Origin: Streptomyces sp. SM1 | GTDB lineage: Bacteria > Actinomycetota > Actinomycetes > Streptomycetales > Streptomycetaceae | Length of the DNA stretch: 39,120 bases | Direction of reading: 5' to 3' | Assembly: GCF_002910825.1 (NCBI RefSeq) | Contig: NZ_NEUB01001031.1 | Span: forward strand, 1 to 39,120 | The notes under the pieces: model-generated | What the model was told of the DNA's origin: nothing | Seen by the model: the letters and a program-made list of their open reading frames with translations, nothing else | The model's database searches: none | Shown here: positions 25,219 through 34,050 of the stretch, piece by piece | Layout: each line of letters starts with the position of its first letter | How positions within the stretch are numbered: position 1 is the first letter of the stretch | Made by a program: the position numbers and the translations under genes

Positions 25219-26259
25219 TCAGCCGGCGGCCCAGCCGGGCCGCTCGTCGATGCGTACGACGGCGCAGGTGATGGACACCCCGCCACCGTGGGCGACGATC
25301 AGGACGTGGTCGCCGGGCCCGACCTGCCCGGTCTCCACCAGATGCGTCAGGCCCACGATCTGGTCGTTGACCGTCATGTGACCCAGATTGCGGCCGAAGT
25401 CGAGCAGGCCCTGCTCGGGGGAGAGGCCCATCGGGTCGAGGATGACCTTCAGGTAGCTCTCCTGGCCGGTGAAGACGTGGCAGACACGGGTGACGTCGCC
25501 CGGTTCCAGGCCGGCTTCGGCCAGGGTGCGCAGCGCTATCTCGGTGCGCAGCTCGCCCTGGCGGCGCACGACCTCGGCGACGGTCTCCTCCAGGCCGCCG
25601 GCGGCGGCCAGACGCTCCTTGAAGTCCATGCCGCGGCCGACCGTCAGCGACGGCGGGAAGAGCGGCTCGGTGCCGCGGTACTGCTCCTCCACCTCGGCGG
25701 TGGAACCGGTGTTGATGGACAGCAGGCTCGCGAAACCCTCGGACTTCGACAGCAGGACCGCGCTGCCCCCGTCACCGAGGACCCCGTTCTGGATGCCGAA
25801 GGCCCAACGGTTGAAGTTCGGGGTGCCGACGTTGTCGGCGCCGGTGAGCAGGGCGGCGTTGCGTTCGGGCACGGCCTTGAGGTAGCAGGCGGCCAGCTCC
25901 AGAGAGCCGATCAGGCCGCTGCAGGCCTGCCAGACGCGGAAGGAGGGCACGTCACGGTCGGTCAGGTGCCGCAGGATGTAATGCTGCGGCGACCAGCCCT
26001 CGGGCCCCTGCTCGTGGCCGCAGGCGTGAATGTGGAAGTCGATGTCGTGCGGGTGCAGCGCGGAGCGGTCCATGGCCTGCCGGGCGGCGGCGATCGCCAT
26101 GTCCGGAGCGGGCATGTCGCCGGCGACCGCGGCGCCGGTCCAGCCGTAGAACTCGTAGTCGTCGGCGTCGTACAGGCCGAGGGCGACGGCCTTGCGGGCG
26201 TCGACGATCTCGGGGACGTACGTGCCCAGCCCGGCGATGCGAATGTCGGTGGTCTTCAT
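25219..26259 (-). CDS. KASIII-like enzyme with Cys-His-His site, candidate acyltransferase
   Basis: A 346-residue thiolase-fold protein of the ketoacyl-ACP synthase III family. Nucleophile Cys113 lies in VWQACSGLIGS and His261 in VCHVFTGQ. The third residue, Asn in condensing KASIII enzymes (YGN), aligns with His294 in NLGHMTVND. Loss of the Asn is typical of KASIII homologues that transfer an acyl chain to a hydroxyl instead of condensing it, for example the CerJ type with an altered triad. GAGGACC precedes the ATG at 26259. The gene starts 25 bases after the PKS stop, and the PKS lacks a thioesterase, so release of the chain onto 2-hydroxyethylarsonate is a coherent guess. A priming role is the alternative. 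Confidence 0.85.
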   Translation of the reverse strand: MKTTDIRIAGLGTYVPEIVDARKAVALGLYDADDYEFYGWTGAAVAGDMPAPDMAIAAARQAMDRSALHPHDIDFHIHACGHEQGPEGWSPQHYILRHLTDRDVPSFRVWQACSGLIGSLELAACYLKAVPERNAALLTGADNVGTPNFNRWAFGIQNGVLGDGGSAVLLSKSEGFASLLSINTGSTAEVEEQYRGTEPLFPPSLTVGRGMDFKERLAAAGGLEETVAEVVRRQGELRTEIALRTLAEAGLEPGDVTRVCHVFTGQESYLKVILDPMGLSPEQGLLDFGRNLGHMTVNDQIVGLTHLVETGQVGPGDHVLIVAHGGGVSITCAVVRIDERPGWAAG

Positions 26260-26284
26260 GAGTCGGTCCTCGTCACTCGCTCGG

Positions 26285-29200
26285 TCAGGCCGAGGTGTCT
26301 GCGGAGTTGAGTTCGGTGGCCAGGGCTTGGGCGACGGTGGTGACGGTGCCGTCCTTGAGGAGTTGCACCATGGGGAGTTTGATCTGGTAGCGGCGTTCGA
26401 TGCGGTTGCGCAGTTCGACGGCCATGAGGGAGTCCATGCCGAGCCGGTTCAGGGGTCGGCTGACGTTGACGCGTTCGGCGCGCAGTCCCATGACCACGGC
26501 GACTTCCTGCTTGAGGAAGTCCAGCAGTTCGCTGGGCACTGCCTGTCCGGTCGTAGCGCTCTGTGGTGCGGGCCGGGCAGCGGCCACGGGCTCCGGAACA
26601 GACGGTCCAGCGACCGGGACAGCCACCTCGGGCGTGACCGGCGCGGCAGAGGCCCGCACCGGTGCGTCGTGGGTCGTGGCGGGTGCCGCGGCGTCGTCCG
26701 GTGTGGTTTCCGTCGTGGTGTCTGCGGAGTTGAGTTCGGTGGCCAGGGCTTGGGCGACGGTGGTGACGGTGCCGTCCTTGAGGAGTTGCACCATGGGGAG
26801 TTTGATCTGGTAGCGGCGTTCGATGCGGTTGCGCAGTTCGACGGCCATGAGGGAGTCCATGCCGAGCCGGTTCAGGGGTCGGCTGACGTTGACGCGTTCG
26901 GCGCGCAGTCCCATGACCACGGCGACTTCCTGCTTGAGGAAGTCCAGCAGTTCGCTGGGCACTGCCTGTCCGGTCGTAGCGCTCTGTGGTGCGGGCCGGG
27001 CAGCGGCCACGGGCTCCGGAACAGACGGTCCAGCGACCGGGGCCGACGCCTCGGATGCGACCGGGCGCGGTACGGCGGCCTGCGACGGCACGGCAGGCTC
27101 GGCGACCCGCTCCACGCGGACGGGTTCCTGCTGCCCGGGCCGGTGGTCGCCGGTCAGGTGCTGCAGCAACGGAGCCGTCGCGGCACTCGGATACGCACGG
27201 GCCCATGCGGGCCAGTCGGCCGGCAGCACCGCGGTCTGCACTCTGCCCTCGGCCAGGATCCTGCCCAGCAGTGCCAGCCCGTCGGCCGGGCTGAAGGACG
27301 CCATGCCCTGCGGCAGCAGAGTGCGCTCTTCCTGCTCCTCCTTGCGGGCCACCATGCCGACGCTGTCCCAGAAACCCCAGTTGACGACCGTGGCAGGCAG
27401 CCCCCGGGTATGACGGTGGTGGGCCAGCGCATCGAGGAAGGCGTTGCCGGCAGCGTATCCGCCCAGCATGGGAGAGCTGAGGAGGGCCGAACCGGAGGAG
27501 AACAGCACGAACGCTTCCACCGATTCCCCGCCGAGCGTCCGGTGCAGGTTCCACGCCCCGGAGACCTTGGCCGCCAGTACCCGGTCCATCTCGGCGCCGC
27601 TCATGTCGCTCAACGGGGTGTAGTCGATGACCCCGGCCGCGTGGAAGACACCACGCACGGGCGGCAGTCCGGTGCGGCGCCGGGCTTCGAGCATCGTCTG
27701 CATGGCCTGAGCGTCAGCGACGTCCACTGCCTCGTACGTCACGTGCACGCCGCGATCGCGCAGCTGCTTGAGCACGGCGACAGCAGGACCCTGCGGATGG
27801 TCCGAGGCCATTGGCGCGTCGAGGTCGGGCAGCACGCTGCGGCCGGTGAGCAGCAGGTGCCGGGCGCCCTGGTCGGCCAGCCACAGGGCCAGTCGGCCGC
27901 CGATGCCGCCCGCCCCGCCGGTGATCAGGTAGGTGCCGTCGGTGTGGACGGTCACAGCCCGCCCGCGGGGTCCTGTCGCCGCAGCGGATGCCGGGGCGAA
28001 GGACAGCACGATCTTGCCGGTGTGGCGGGACTGGGCCATCAGGCGGAAGGCATCGGCCGCCTTCTCGACCGGGTAGACCGTGTGCGGCAGCGCCTCCAGG
28101 TCGCCTCGTTCGACCAGGGCGGCGGCGGCCCGCAGTACCCGGCCGGCGCGCTCGGGGGCGTGCTGGATCATGTGCACGACGTCGATGGCGTGGAAGGAGA
28201 GGTTGCGGGCGAAGGCACCCAGCGGCAACGAGTTGTTGTCGAGGATGTCGCGCTTGCTGAGCTCCAGGTAGTGCCCGTACGGCGCCATCAGCGACAGGTT
28301 CGCTTCGATGGCCTCGCCGGCCAGGGTGTTGCAGATGACGTCGAAGCCCTCTTCGCCGACGGCCGCCTTGAAGGTCTCGGCGAAGGTGAGGCTGCGGGAG
28401 TCGGCGACCTGCTCCACACCGAGCTCGGTGAGCAGCTCACGCTTGGCGTCGCTGCCCGCGGTGGCGAAGACGCGGGCTCCCTTCCAGCGGGCGACGTTCA
28501 GTGCTGCTCGGCCGGTGCCGCCGGTGGCGGTGTGGATGAGGATTTTCTGGCCGCGCTCCAGGCGGGCCATGTCGTTCAGCGCGTGGTAGGCGGTGAGGTA
28601 GGCGGCCGGCAGTGTCGCGGCCTCGGCCGCGGTCAGCCGGGCCGGCTTGGGGGCGGTGAGGCAGGCACGGGTGACGACCTCGGAGGCGAGGGACCCCTCG
28701 GCGAAAGCGATGACCTCGTCGCCCACCACGACGTCGGTGACGGCGCGGCCGGTTTCGATGACGGTGCCGGCGCATTCCCAGCCCATCACCGGCGGCCTGT
28801 CGTCCTGTCCGGGGTACATGCCCAGGCTCAGCAGCACGTCACGGTAGTTGACGCCGGCATGGCTGACCTGGATACGGACCTCGTCCGCGGCGAGGGCACG
28901 CGAGGGCGTCTCGAGCAGCTGCAGGTCGTCGATGACACCCGGCGCGGGCAGCGACAGCTTCTGCGGCGGGCGGGCGGCGGCGTCCGCCGGGCGCAGCCGG
29001 GCTGCAAGGCGCTGACCGTCGCGCAGCGCGATCTGGTCCTCCTGGTCCGCGTGCAGCAGCAGATCCGCCAGGGCGGGGACGCCGGCTGCCGACCGGTCGA
29101 GGTCGACCAGGCGCGGATGCAGCGCGGGGGCCTCGGCGGCCAGAGTGCGGCCCAGCCCCCACAACATGGCCTGGAAGGGGTGGCGCACCTGCTCGCCGGT

Positions 29201-32200
29201 GCCGGTGGCCTGGGAGAGCTGGGTGACCAGCCACAGCGGCGGGCGCCCGAGCGGTTCCTTCTCCAGCGCATGGGTGAGGTGCAGGACGCTGTGCGCGGCC
29301 AGCAGCTGGGCGCGGCGGATCTCGGTGGGAGTGGCGTCCAGACCGGCCTGGGCGTCCAGTGCCCACAGGTGGACGATGCCGCGGCAGGCGCCGTAGCGGG
29401 CGACGTCGACCAGGACCTCGCGGTAGTGCTCTTCGTCCGACGGGTCGATGCGGTAGCGGTCGCCGCCTCCAGCCAGGCGGCCCGCGCCGGCGGTGACCGC
29501 CACCACGCGCTGCCCGCGGCCGGTCAGTTCTCGCACCAGAGCCCGCCCGCTGGACCCGCTGTCGGTCAGCACCAGCCAGAACCCCTCCGCCTCGGTGGCG
29601 GCTGTGTCGGGGGCGGGCAGGGGGGCCTGGTCCCAGGTGAGCGTGTGCAGCCAGGTGTCGCGGGCGTCGCCGTGGAGGGGGGCCGGGGTGTCGGAAGCGC
29701 GGGGTGGTGTCACGGAATCCTCGGTGGGGGGGGCGAGCAGGTCAGGGGCGTGGCCGGCCAGGTACTGCAGGCGCAGGCCGCGCATCTGGGCGATCAGAGG
29801 GCCGTCGTCGGCGCGGATGTCGATGTCGGCGACGAAGGAGTCCTCACGCGAGGACGGCAGCAGCCTGGCGTGGCTGAACATCGAGGCGGAGGGCTTCTGG
29901 TAGAAGCGGACCTCGTCGATGCCGCCCAGGACGAAGACGCCTTCCTCACCGGGGGCGGTCAGGGGGCGGGCGGCGGCCATGGCGTGGCCGCTGGCGTCCA
30001 GGAGCGCCGGGTGGAAGTGGTGGAGGGCGAGGCCGTCCACGAGCGGGGCGGGGCAGGTCAGCCGGGCGAGGACTTCACCGTCGGTGCGCCACAGCTCGGT
30101 GATGCCCTGGAAGGTGCCGTTCCACTGGTTGCCGCGTGCGGCGTTCCACGGGTAGAAGTCGTCGGCGTCCTGGTGCTGCGGCAGGCGGGCGCGGGTCGCC
30201 TGGAGCGGTTCGCCGGGCTGGGGGGTGCCGCCGGGCACGGCGCGGGCGGTGGCTTCGGTGTGCAGGGTCCAGTCGCCGGTGTCGGCGTCCAGGCTGTGGA
30301 TGCGGCAGTGCAGTGAGGCGTCCGGGCGAGGGGTGAGAGTGACCTGGACTTCGGGCGCGGGCCCGTCCTCGTCCAGGAAGAGGGCGCGGTGGTAGTGCAC
30401 GTCGCTCAACGACATCGCGCTGGAACCCAGTTCGGTGCGCACGGCTGTGCTGATCAGTTCCAGGTGGGCGGTGCCCGGCAGGATGATCGTGTCCTGGATG
30501 CAGTGATCGCGCAGGTAGGCGTTGTCGGCGAGGCGCAGGGGGCCCTGCCAGGTGCGGGTGGTGCCCTCGGCGGGCATCGGTCGGCCCAGCAGAGGATGCA
30601 CGTGCTGGGGTCTCGACTTCGGCCCGGCCGGTGCCGCGGCGGCGGGCGCTGTGAGGGTGTGGGTGCGGCTGATCCAGTGGCGGGTGCGCTGCCACGGGTA
30701 GGTCGGCAGCGGCACGTAACGGCCGCCGCTGGTCAGCGTGGTGAAGTCCAGGTGGGCGCCGGCCGTGTGCAGGGCGGCAGCCGAGGTCAGCAGGGCCTCG
30801 CGCTCGTCGGTGTGGCGGCGCAGGCTGCCCACTGCTGTGGTGTCCGCGCCGGTGGCCGTACGGCTGGTCTCGCGGATACCGGCCACGAGCAGCGGGTGAG
30901 GGCTGACCTCGACGAACACCGTGTCGCCGAGTTCGAGCTGGCTGCGGACCGCGCCCACGAAGTCGACCGGCTGGCGGATGTTGCGCACCCAGTAGTCGGC
31001 GTCCATGCCGGAGCCGTCGATCACTTCGTTGAGGAGGGTGGAGTGCAGCGGGATGCGGCCCGCGCGCGGGGTGAGGTGGGACAGCTCGTCGAGCAGGTCC
31101 TCACGCAGGGCGTCCATCTGCGGGCAGTGCGAGGCGAAGTCGACGTTGACGCGCCGGTTGTCGACACCTCTGGCGTCGAGGGCCGCCAGCACCTGGGCGA
31201 TGGCGTCCACGTCACCGGACAGCAGGGTGGACGTGGGGCTGTTGATGGCGGCGACGGCCACCTTGTCCTCGTGACCGGCCAGGGCGGCCGCGGCCTCGTC
31301 CGCGGGCAGGGCGACCCAGGCCATGGTGCCGCGGCCGGAGAGGCGTTTGGCCAGTCGGCTGCGGCGGCAGATGACCGCTGCGGCGTCGGACAGCGACAGT
31401 GCACCGGAGATGTAGGCGGCGGCGGACTCACCCATGCTGTGTCCGATGACCACGTCCGGCTCGATGCCCCAGGAACGCCACAGTTCGGCCAGGGCGATCT
31501 CCATGGCCCACAGAGTGGGCTGGACGACGTCGAGCTGCTTGAGCCGCTCCTCGTCCGCGGAGCGCAGCAGCTCGATGACCGACCAGCCGGTCTCGGTCCT
31601 GATGGCCTCGTCGCAGGCTTCCATGGCGTGGCGGAATACCGGTTCGCCGTCCAGGAGCTCACGGCCCATGCCGGGCCACTGCGAGCCCTGGCCGGGGAAG
31701 ACGAAGGCGACCCTGGGTGCCGCTTCGGGATCGGTGTAGTCGCTGAAGGACAGGCCGGGCTCGTCCTCGCCCTCGGCGAAGCCCCGCAACGCGGCGGCGG
31801 CCTCGGCGTGGTCGGCCGACGGCAGCGCGAGCCGGGCGTCGTGAGGGGTGCGGCGCAGCGCCGCGGAGTAGCAGATGTCGTGCAGGGTGTGTTCGGAGCC
31901 GGGACCCTCGAGGTGGTCGGCCATGGTGCGGGCGGCGTCGGCCAGGGCTTCGGGGCTGAGGGCGGACAGCACCAGCAGCTCGCTCGGTGTGGCCGACGCC
32001 CGGGCGTCCGTGTCGCGGGCGGACGGCTGGGGAGCGGCTTCGAGGACGAGGTGGGCGTTGGTACCGGAGAATCCGAAGCTGGAGACCCCGGCGATGGCGG
32101 GCCGGTCCCGCTCGGGCAGCGGCGTGGCCTTCGTGGGGATGGTCAGCGGCAGGTTGGCCCAGTCCACGGCCGGGTTGGGGTTCTTCAGATGCAGGTTGGG

Positions 32201-33349
32201 CGTGACGGTCTTGTTCTCCAGGCACAGGACGGCCTTGATGAGGCCGGCGATCCCGGCAGCCGCCTCGGCGTGACCGATGTTGGTCTTCACCGAGCCGACC
32301 AGGCAGCGCTGGTCGGGCGGGCGCGGACCGACGATGTCGGCCAGGGCCTCGAGTTCGACCGGGTCGCCGACGCTGGTACCGGTGCCGTGGGCCTCGATGT
32401 AGTCGATGTCGGCCGGGTCGACACCGGCGTTGGCGTAGGCGCGGCGCAGTACGTCGCGCTGGCCCTCCACGGCGGGGGTGACCAGGTAGCCGCTGCTCTG
32501 GCCGTCGTTGCCGACGGCGGAGCCGCGGATGACGGCGCGGACGCGGTCGCCGTCGGCCAGGGCTGCCGACAGCGGCTTGAGGATGACCGCGCCGATGCCG
32601 TCACTGCGTACGAAGCCGTCTCCCGAGGCGTCGGCGAACTTGCAGCGGCCGTCGGAGGCGAGCATGCCGGCACCGGAGTAGACGACTCCTTCTTCCGGCA
32701 GCAGCACGAGGTTCACGCCGCCGGCGATCGCCATCGGGCACTCGCCGAGCCGGATCGCCTGGACGGCGTTGTGGACCGCCACGAGCGCGGAGGAGCAGGC
32801 GGTGTCGACGGTGAAGCTGGGCCCGCGCAGGTCGAAGGCGTACGACAGGCGGCCGGAAGTGATGGCGCGGGAGGCGGCGCCGGTCATGGCGTACAGGTCG
32901 AGCTGATCGCGGTTGTCGTACTGCAGGTGCCAGTAGTCACCGCCCAGTTGGCCGATGAACACGCCCGTGTCGGTGCCCGCGATGCGGGGGAGGGGCTGGC
33001 CTGCGTCCTCGAGGGCTTCGTAGGCGACTTCCAGCAGCAACCGCTGCTGGGGGTCCATGCGGTCGGCCTCGCGGGGGGAGACGCCGAAGAACTCCGCGTC
33101 GAATGCGTCGATGTCGCGCAGCAAGCCGCCCCACCGGCTCACCGTACGGCCGGGTGTGCGGGGGGTGGGGTCGTAGACGGCGTCGATGTCGTAGCGCTCG
33201 GGCGGGATGTCCGTGATGGCGTCGCGGCCCTGGAGCAGCATGTCCCAGAGCTGGTCGGGACTGGTGGCGTCGGCGAACCGTCCGGCCATGCCGATGATGG
33301 CGATCGGTTCACTTGCGGTCTCAGCCGCGCGGGTGGAGTCGTGAGGCAT
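26285..33349 (-). CDS. Iterative highly reducing type I polyketide synthase (KS-AT-DH-ER-KR-ACP-ACP)
   Basis: A 2354-residue single-module PKS laid out like mycocerosic acid synthase. KS about 14-440 (Cys185, His321, His360); AT about 545-850 with Ser638 in GHSMGE; DH about 915-1200 (His949 in DHCIQDTIILP, Asp1118 in LLDASGH); ER about 1465-1785 (NADPH loop HTATGGTGRAAL); KR about 1805-1985 (GGAGGIGG, Tyr1965, Asn1969); ACP1 Ser2166 and ACP2 Ser2307. All domains keep catalytic residues. The AT specificity region reads FASH (738-741) and LDVVQ, closer to the methylmalonyl type (YASH, VDVVQ) than to malonyl HAFH. No thioesterase or reductase follows, so release needs another protein. The ATG at 33349 follows GGAAGG. 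First gene of an operon with KASIII, DedA and decarboxylase. Confidence 0.95.
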   Translation of the reverse strand: MPHDSTRAAETASEPIAIIGMAGRFADATSPDQLWDMLLQGRDAITDIPPERYDIDAVYDPTPRTPGRTVSRWGGLLRDIDAFDAEFFGVSPREADRMDPQQRLLLEVAYEALEDAGQPLPRIAGTDTGVFIGQLGGDYWHLQYDNRDQLDLYAMTGAASRAITSGRLSYAFDLRGPSFTVDTACSSALVAVHNAVQAIRLGECPMAIAGGVNLVLLPEEGVVYSGAGMLASDGRCKFADASGDGFVRSDGIGAVILKPLSAALADGDRVRAVIRGSAVGNDGQSSGYLVTPAVEGQRDVLRRAYANAGVDPADIDYIEAHGTGTSVGDPVELEALADIVGPRPPDQRCLVGSVKTNIGHAEAAAGIAGLIKAVLCLENKTVTPNLHLKNPNPAVDWANLPLTIPTKATPLPERDRPAIAGVSSFGFSGTNAHLVLEAAPQPSARDTDARASATPSELLVLSALSPEALADAARTMADHLEGPGSEHTLHDICYSAALRRTPHDARLALPSADHAEAAAALRGFAEGEDEPGLSFSDYTDPEAAPRVAFVFPGQGSQWPGMGRELLDGEPVFRHAMEACDEAIRTETGWSVIELLRSADEERLKQLDVVQPTLWAMEIALAELWRSWGIEPDVVIGHSMGESAAAYISGALSLSDAAAVICRRSRLAKRLSGRGTMAWVALPADEAAAALAGHEDKVAVAAINSPTSTLLSGDVDAIAQVLAALDARGVDNRRVNVDFASHCPQMDALREDLLDELSHLTPRAGRIPLHSTLLNEVIDGSGMDADYWVRNIRQPVDFVGAVRSQLELGDTVFVEVSPHPLLVAGIRETSRTATGADTTAVGSLRRHTDEREALLTSAAALHTAGAHLDFTTLTSGGRYVPLPTYPWQRTRHWISRTHTLTAPAAAAPAGPKSRPQHVHPLLGRPMPAEGTTRTWQGPLRLADNAYLRDHCIQDTIILPGTAHLELISTAVRTELGSSAMSLSDVHYHRALFLDEDGPAPEVQVTLTPRPDASLHCRIHSLDADTGDWTLHTEATARAVPGGTPQPGEPLQATRARLPQHQDADDFYPWNAARGNQWNGTFQGITELWRTDGEVLARLTCPAPLVDGLALHHFHPALLDASGHAMAAARPLTAPGEEGVFVLGGIDEVRFYQKPSASMFSHARLLPSSREDSFVADIDIRADDGPLIAQMRGLRLQYLAGHAPDLLAPPTEDSVTPPRASDTPAPLHGDARDTWLHTLTWDQAPLPAPDTAATEAEGFWLVLTDSGSSGRALVRELTGRGQRVVAVTAGAGRLAGGGDRYRIDPSDEEHYREVLVDVARYGACRGIVHLWALDAQAGLDATPTEIRRAQLLAAHSVLHLTHALEKEPLGRPPLWLVTQLSQATGTGEQVRHPFQAMLWGLGRTLAAEAPALHPRLVDLDRSAAGVPALADLLLHADQEDQIALRDGQRLAARLRPADAAARPPQKLSLPAPGVIDDLQLLETPSRALAADEVRIQVSHAGVNYRDVLLSLGMYPGQDDRPPVMGWECAGTVIETGRAVTDVVVGDEVIAFAEGSLASEVVTRACLTAPKPARLTAAEAATLPAAYLTAYHALNDMARLERGQKILIHTATGGTGRAALNVARWKGARVFATAGSDAKRELLTELGVEQVADSRSLTFAETFKAAVGEEGFDVICNTLAGEAIEANLSLMAPYGHYLELSKRDILDNNSLPLGAFARNLSFHAIDVVHMIQHAPERAGRVLRAAAALVERGDLEALPHTVYPVEKAADAFRLMAQSRHTGKIVLSFAPASAAATGPRGRAVTVHTDGTYLITGGAGGIGGRLALWLADQGARHLLLTGRSVLPDLDAPMASDHPQGPAVAVLKQLRDRGVHVTYEAVDVADAQAMQTMLEARRRTGLPPVRGVFHAAGVIDYTPLSDMSGAEMDRVLAAKVSGAWNLHRTLGGESVEAFVLFSSGSALLSSPMLGGYAAGNAFLDALAHHRHTRGLPATVVNWGFWDSVGMVARKEEQEERTLLPQGMASFSPADGLALLGRILAEGRVQTAVLPADWPAWARAYPSAATAPLLQHLTGDHRPGQQEPVRVERVAEPAVPSQAAVPRPVASEASAPVAGPSVPEPVAAARPAPQSATTGQAVPSELLDFLKQEVAVVMGLRAERVNVSRPLNRLGMDSLMAVELRNRIERRYQIKLPMVQLLKDGTVTTVAQALATELNSADTTTETTPDDAAAPATTHDAPVRASAAPVTPEVAVPVAGPSVPEPVAAARPAPQSATTGQAVPSELLDFLKQEVAVVMGLRAERVNVSRPLNRLGMDSLMAVELRNRIERRYQIKLPMVQLLKDGTVTTVAQALATELNSADTSA
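26294..27041. repeat. Perfect 325-bp direct repeat encoding the two ACPs
   Basis: Bases 26294-26618 and 26717-27041 are identical by eye, offset by 423 bp (141 codons). Each copy covers a whole ACP and part of its linker. The 98 bases between the copies are unique (Thr/Ala/Pro-rich linker). Identity at silent positions points to very recent duplication or ongoing gene conversion. Confidence 0.93.
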
Positions 33350-33634
33350 GGATGTCCTTCCGGGCATGGCGAAGCCGTTCACTGGTGAAGCAGCACGGAA
33401 GGAACTGCGGTACGGGCGCGGCGGGACGGCAACAGGAGCCGGCCCGGTGGCGGGCGCACATACCGAGGACGGAACGGGAGTGAGGTGGGAGAAAGCCGGC
33501 TCCGCTGGCTGAGCGGTCGCGTGCGGGGCGAGCGCACTGACCGTTCACGGGCCGGGCACGGCTGTCGGCACAGCCGCTGTTCCCCGATGTCGCTGTGGCA
33601 CTGGGTGGGTGTTCCCCGTGCCGCTACCCCCGCT

Positions 33635-33651
33635 GTTTCGACATGTATCGA
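33635..33651 (-). promoter_or_regulatory. Putative ArsR operator, site 5, PKS side
   Basis: On the minus strand TCGATACATGTCGAAAC matches the shared TnGA-N6-TCGAAnC element. It lies about 290 bases before the PKS start, implying a long leader or an undetected promoter near it. Confidence 0.5.
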
Positions 33652-33729
33652 GATTGGCCCGACGTGAGGTGCCCGCGCAACGCGGCGCGGAGTGAGGCTC
33701 GTCACAGTCTGCCAGGCTGAGGCGCGAGG

Positions 33730-33758
33730 TTGACATTCATCGAAGCAAGGGTGAGGCT
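33730..33758 (+). promoter_or_regulatory. Promoter and operator (site 6) of the CC-protein/flavoprotein-2 unit
   Basis: TTGACA (33730-33735), a 17-base spacer and GAGGCT (33753-33758) give a consensus -35 with a weak -10. The element TTGACATTCATCGAAGC (33730-33746) covers the -35 and spacer, placed just as in the flavoprotein-1 promoter. Confidence 0.55.
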
Positions 33759-33850
33759 GGGGCTTTGATTCGTTGTTTGTCTATATAGGCGGTTGTGATG
33801 CGCTCGCTCCAGCGTCGCCGTCTGAACCGCCGCGACAGGAGCCGATCCCG

Positions 33851-34015
33851 ATGAGCGAACCCGCCGGCCCCGCCGGTGCCGAGCAGTCCAGCTCCTGCTG
33901 TGCCGCGATCGCCGCATTACGGCAGCGGGCAGAGCAGCGGACCGAGCAGCCCGTTGAAGCGGACAGCGGCGAGGACCTCGTGCCGTCCTCGCCCGGCACC
34001 GCGCGAGATGCCTGA
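33851..34015 (+). CDS. Small Cys-pair protein preceding flavoprotein-2
   Basis: A 54-residue protein, MSEPAGPAGAEQSSSCCAAI..., with adjacent Cys16-Cys17 and an acidic C-terminal half. AGGAG precedes the ATG at 33851, and flavoprotein-2 begins 35 bases after its stop, so they form one unit. I know no family for it. The N-terminal CC in a low-complexity segment recalls the CC pairs at the N-termini of arsR-1 and arsR-3 and in the tail of flavoprotein-1, suggesting a thiol ligand or carrier for As(III). Its partner flavoprotein lacks the tail cysteine pairs, as if the function were split off here. The evidence is position and composition only. Confidence 0.6.
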   Translation: MSEPAGPAGAEQSSSCCAAIAALRQRAEQRTEQPVEADSGEDLVPSSPGTARDA

Positions 34016-34050
34016 CTTCCGCCCCGCCCCTCGTGAAAGGACACCGCACC

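Larger units (their letters stand above)
33350..33850. other. Divergent control region between PKS and the CC-protein gene
   Basis: About 500 bases without a supported gene. It holds one operator-like element for each side (33635-33651 toward the PKS, 33730-33746 toward the CC protein). The 285-base stretch next to the PKS start is G+C-rich and has no further motif I can name. Confidence 0.6.

Noticed and set aside
26192-30316. Very long plus-strand frame opposite the PKS
   Set aside because: Antisense shadow of the PKS; repeated segments simply mirror the ACP duplication.
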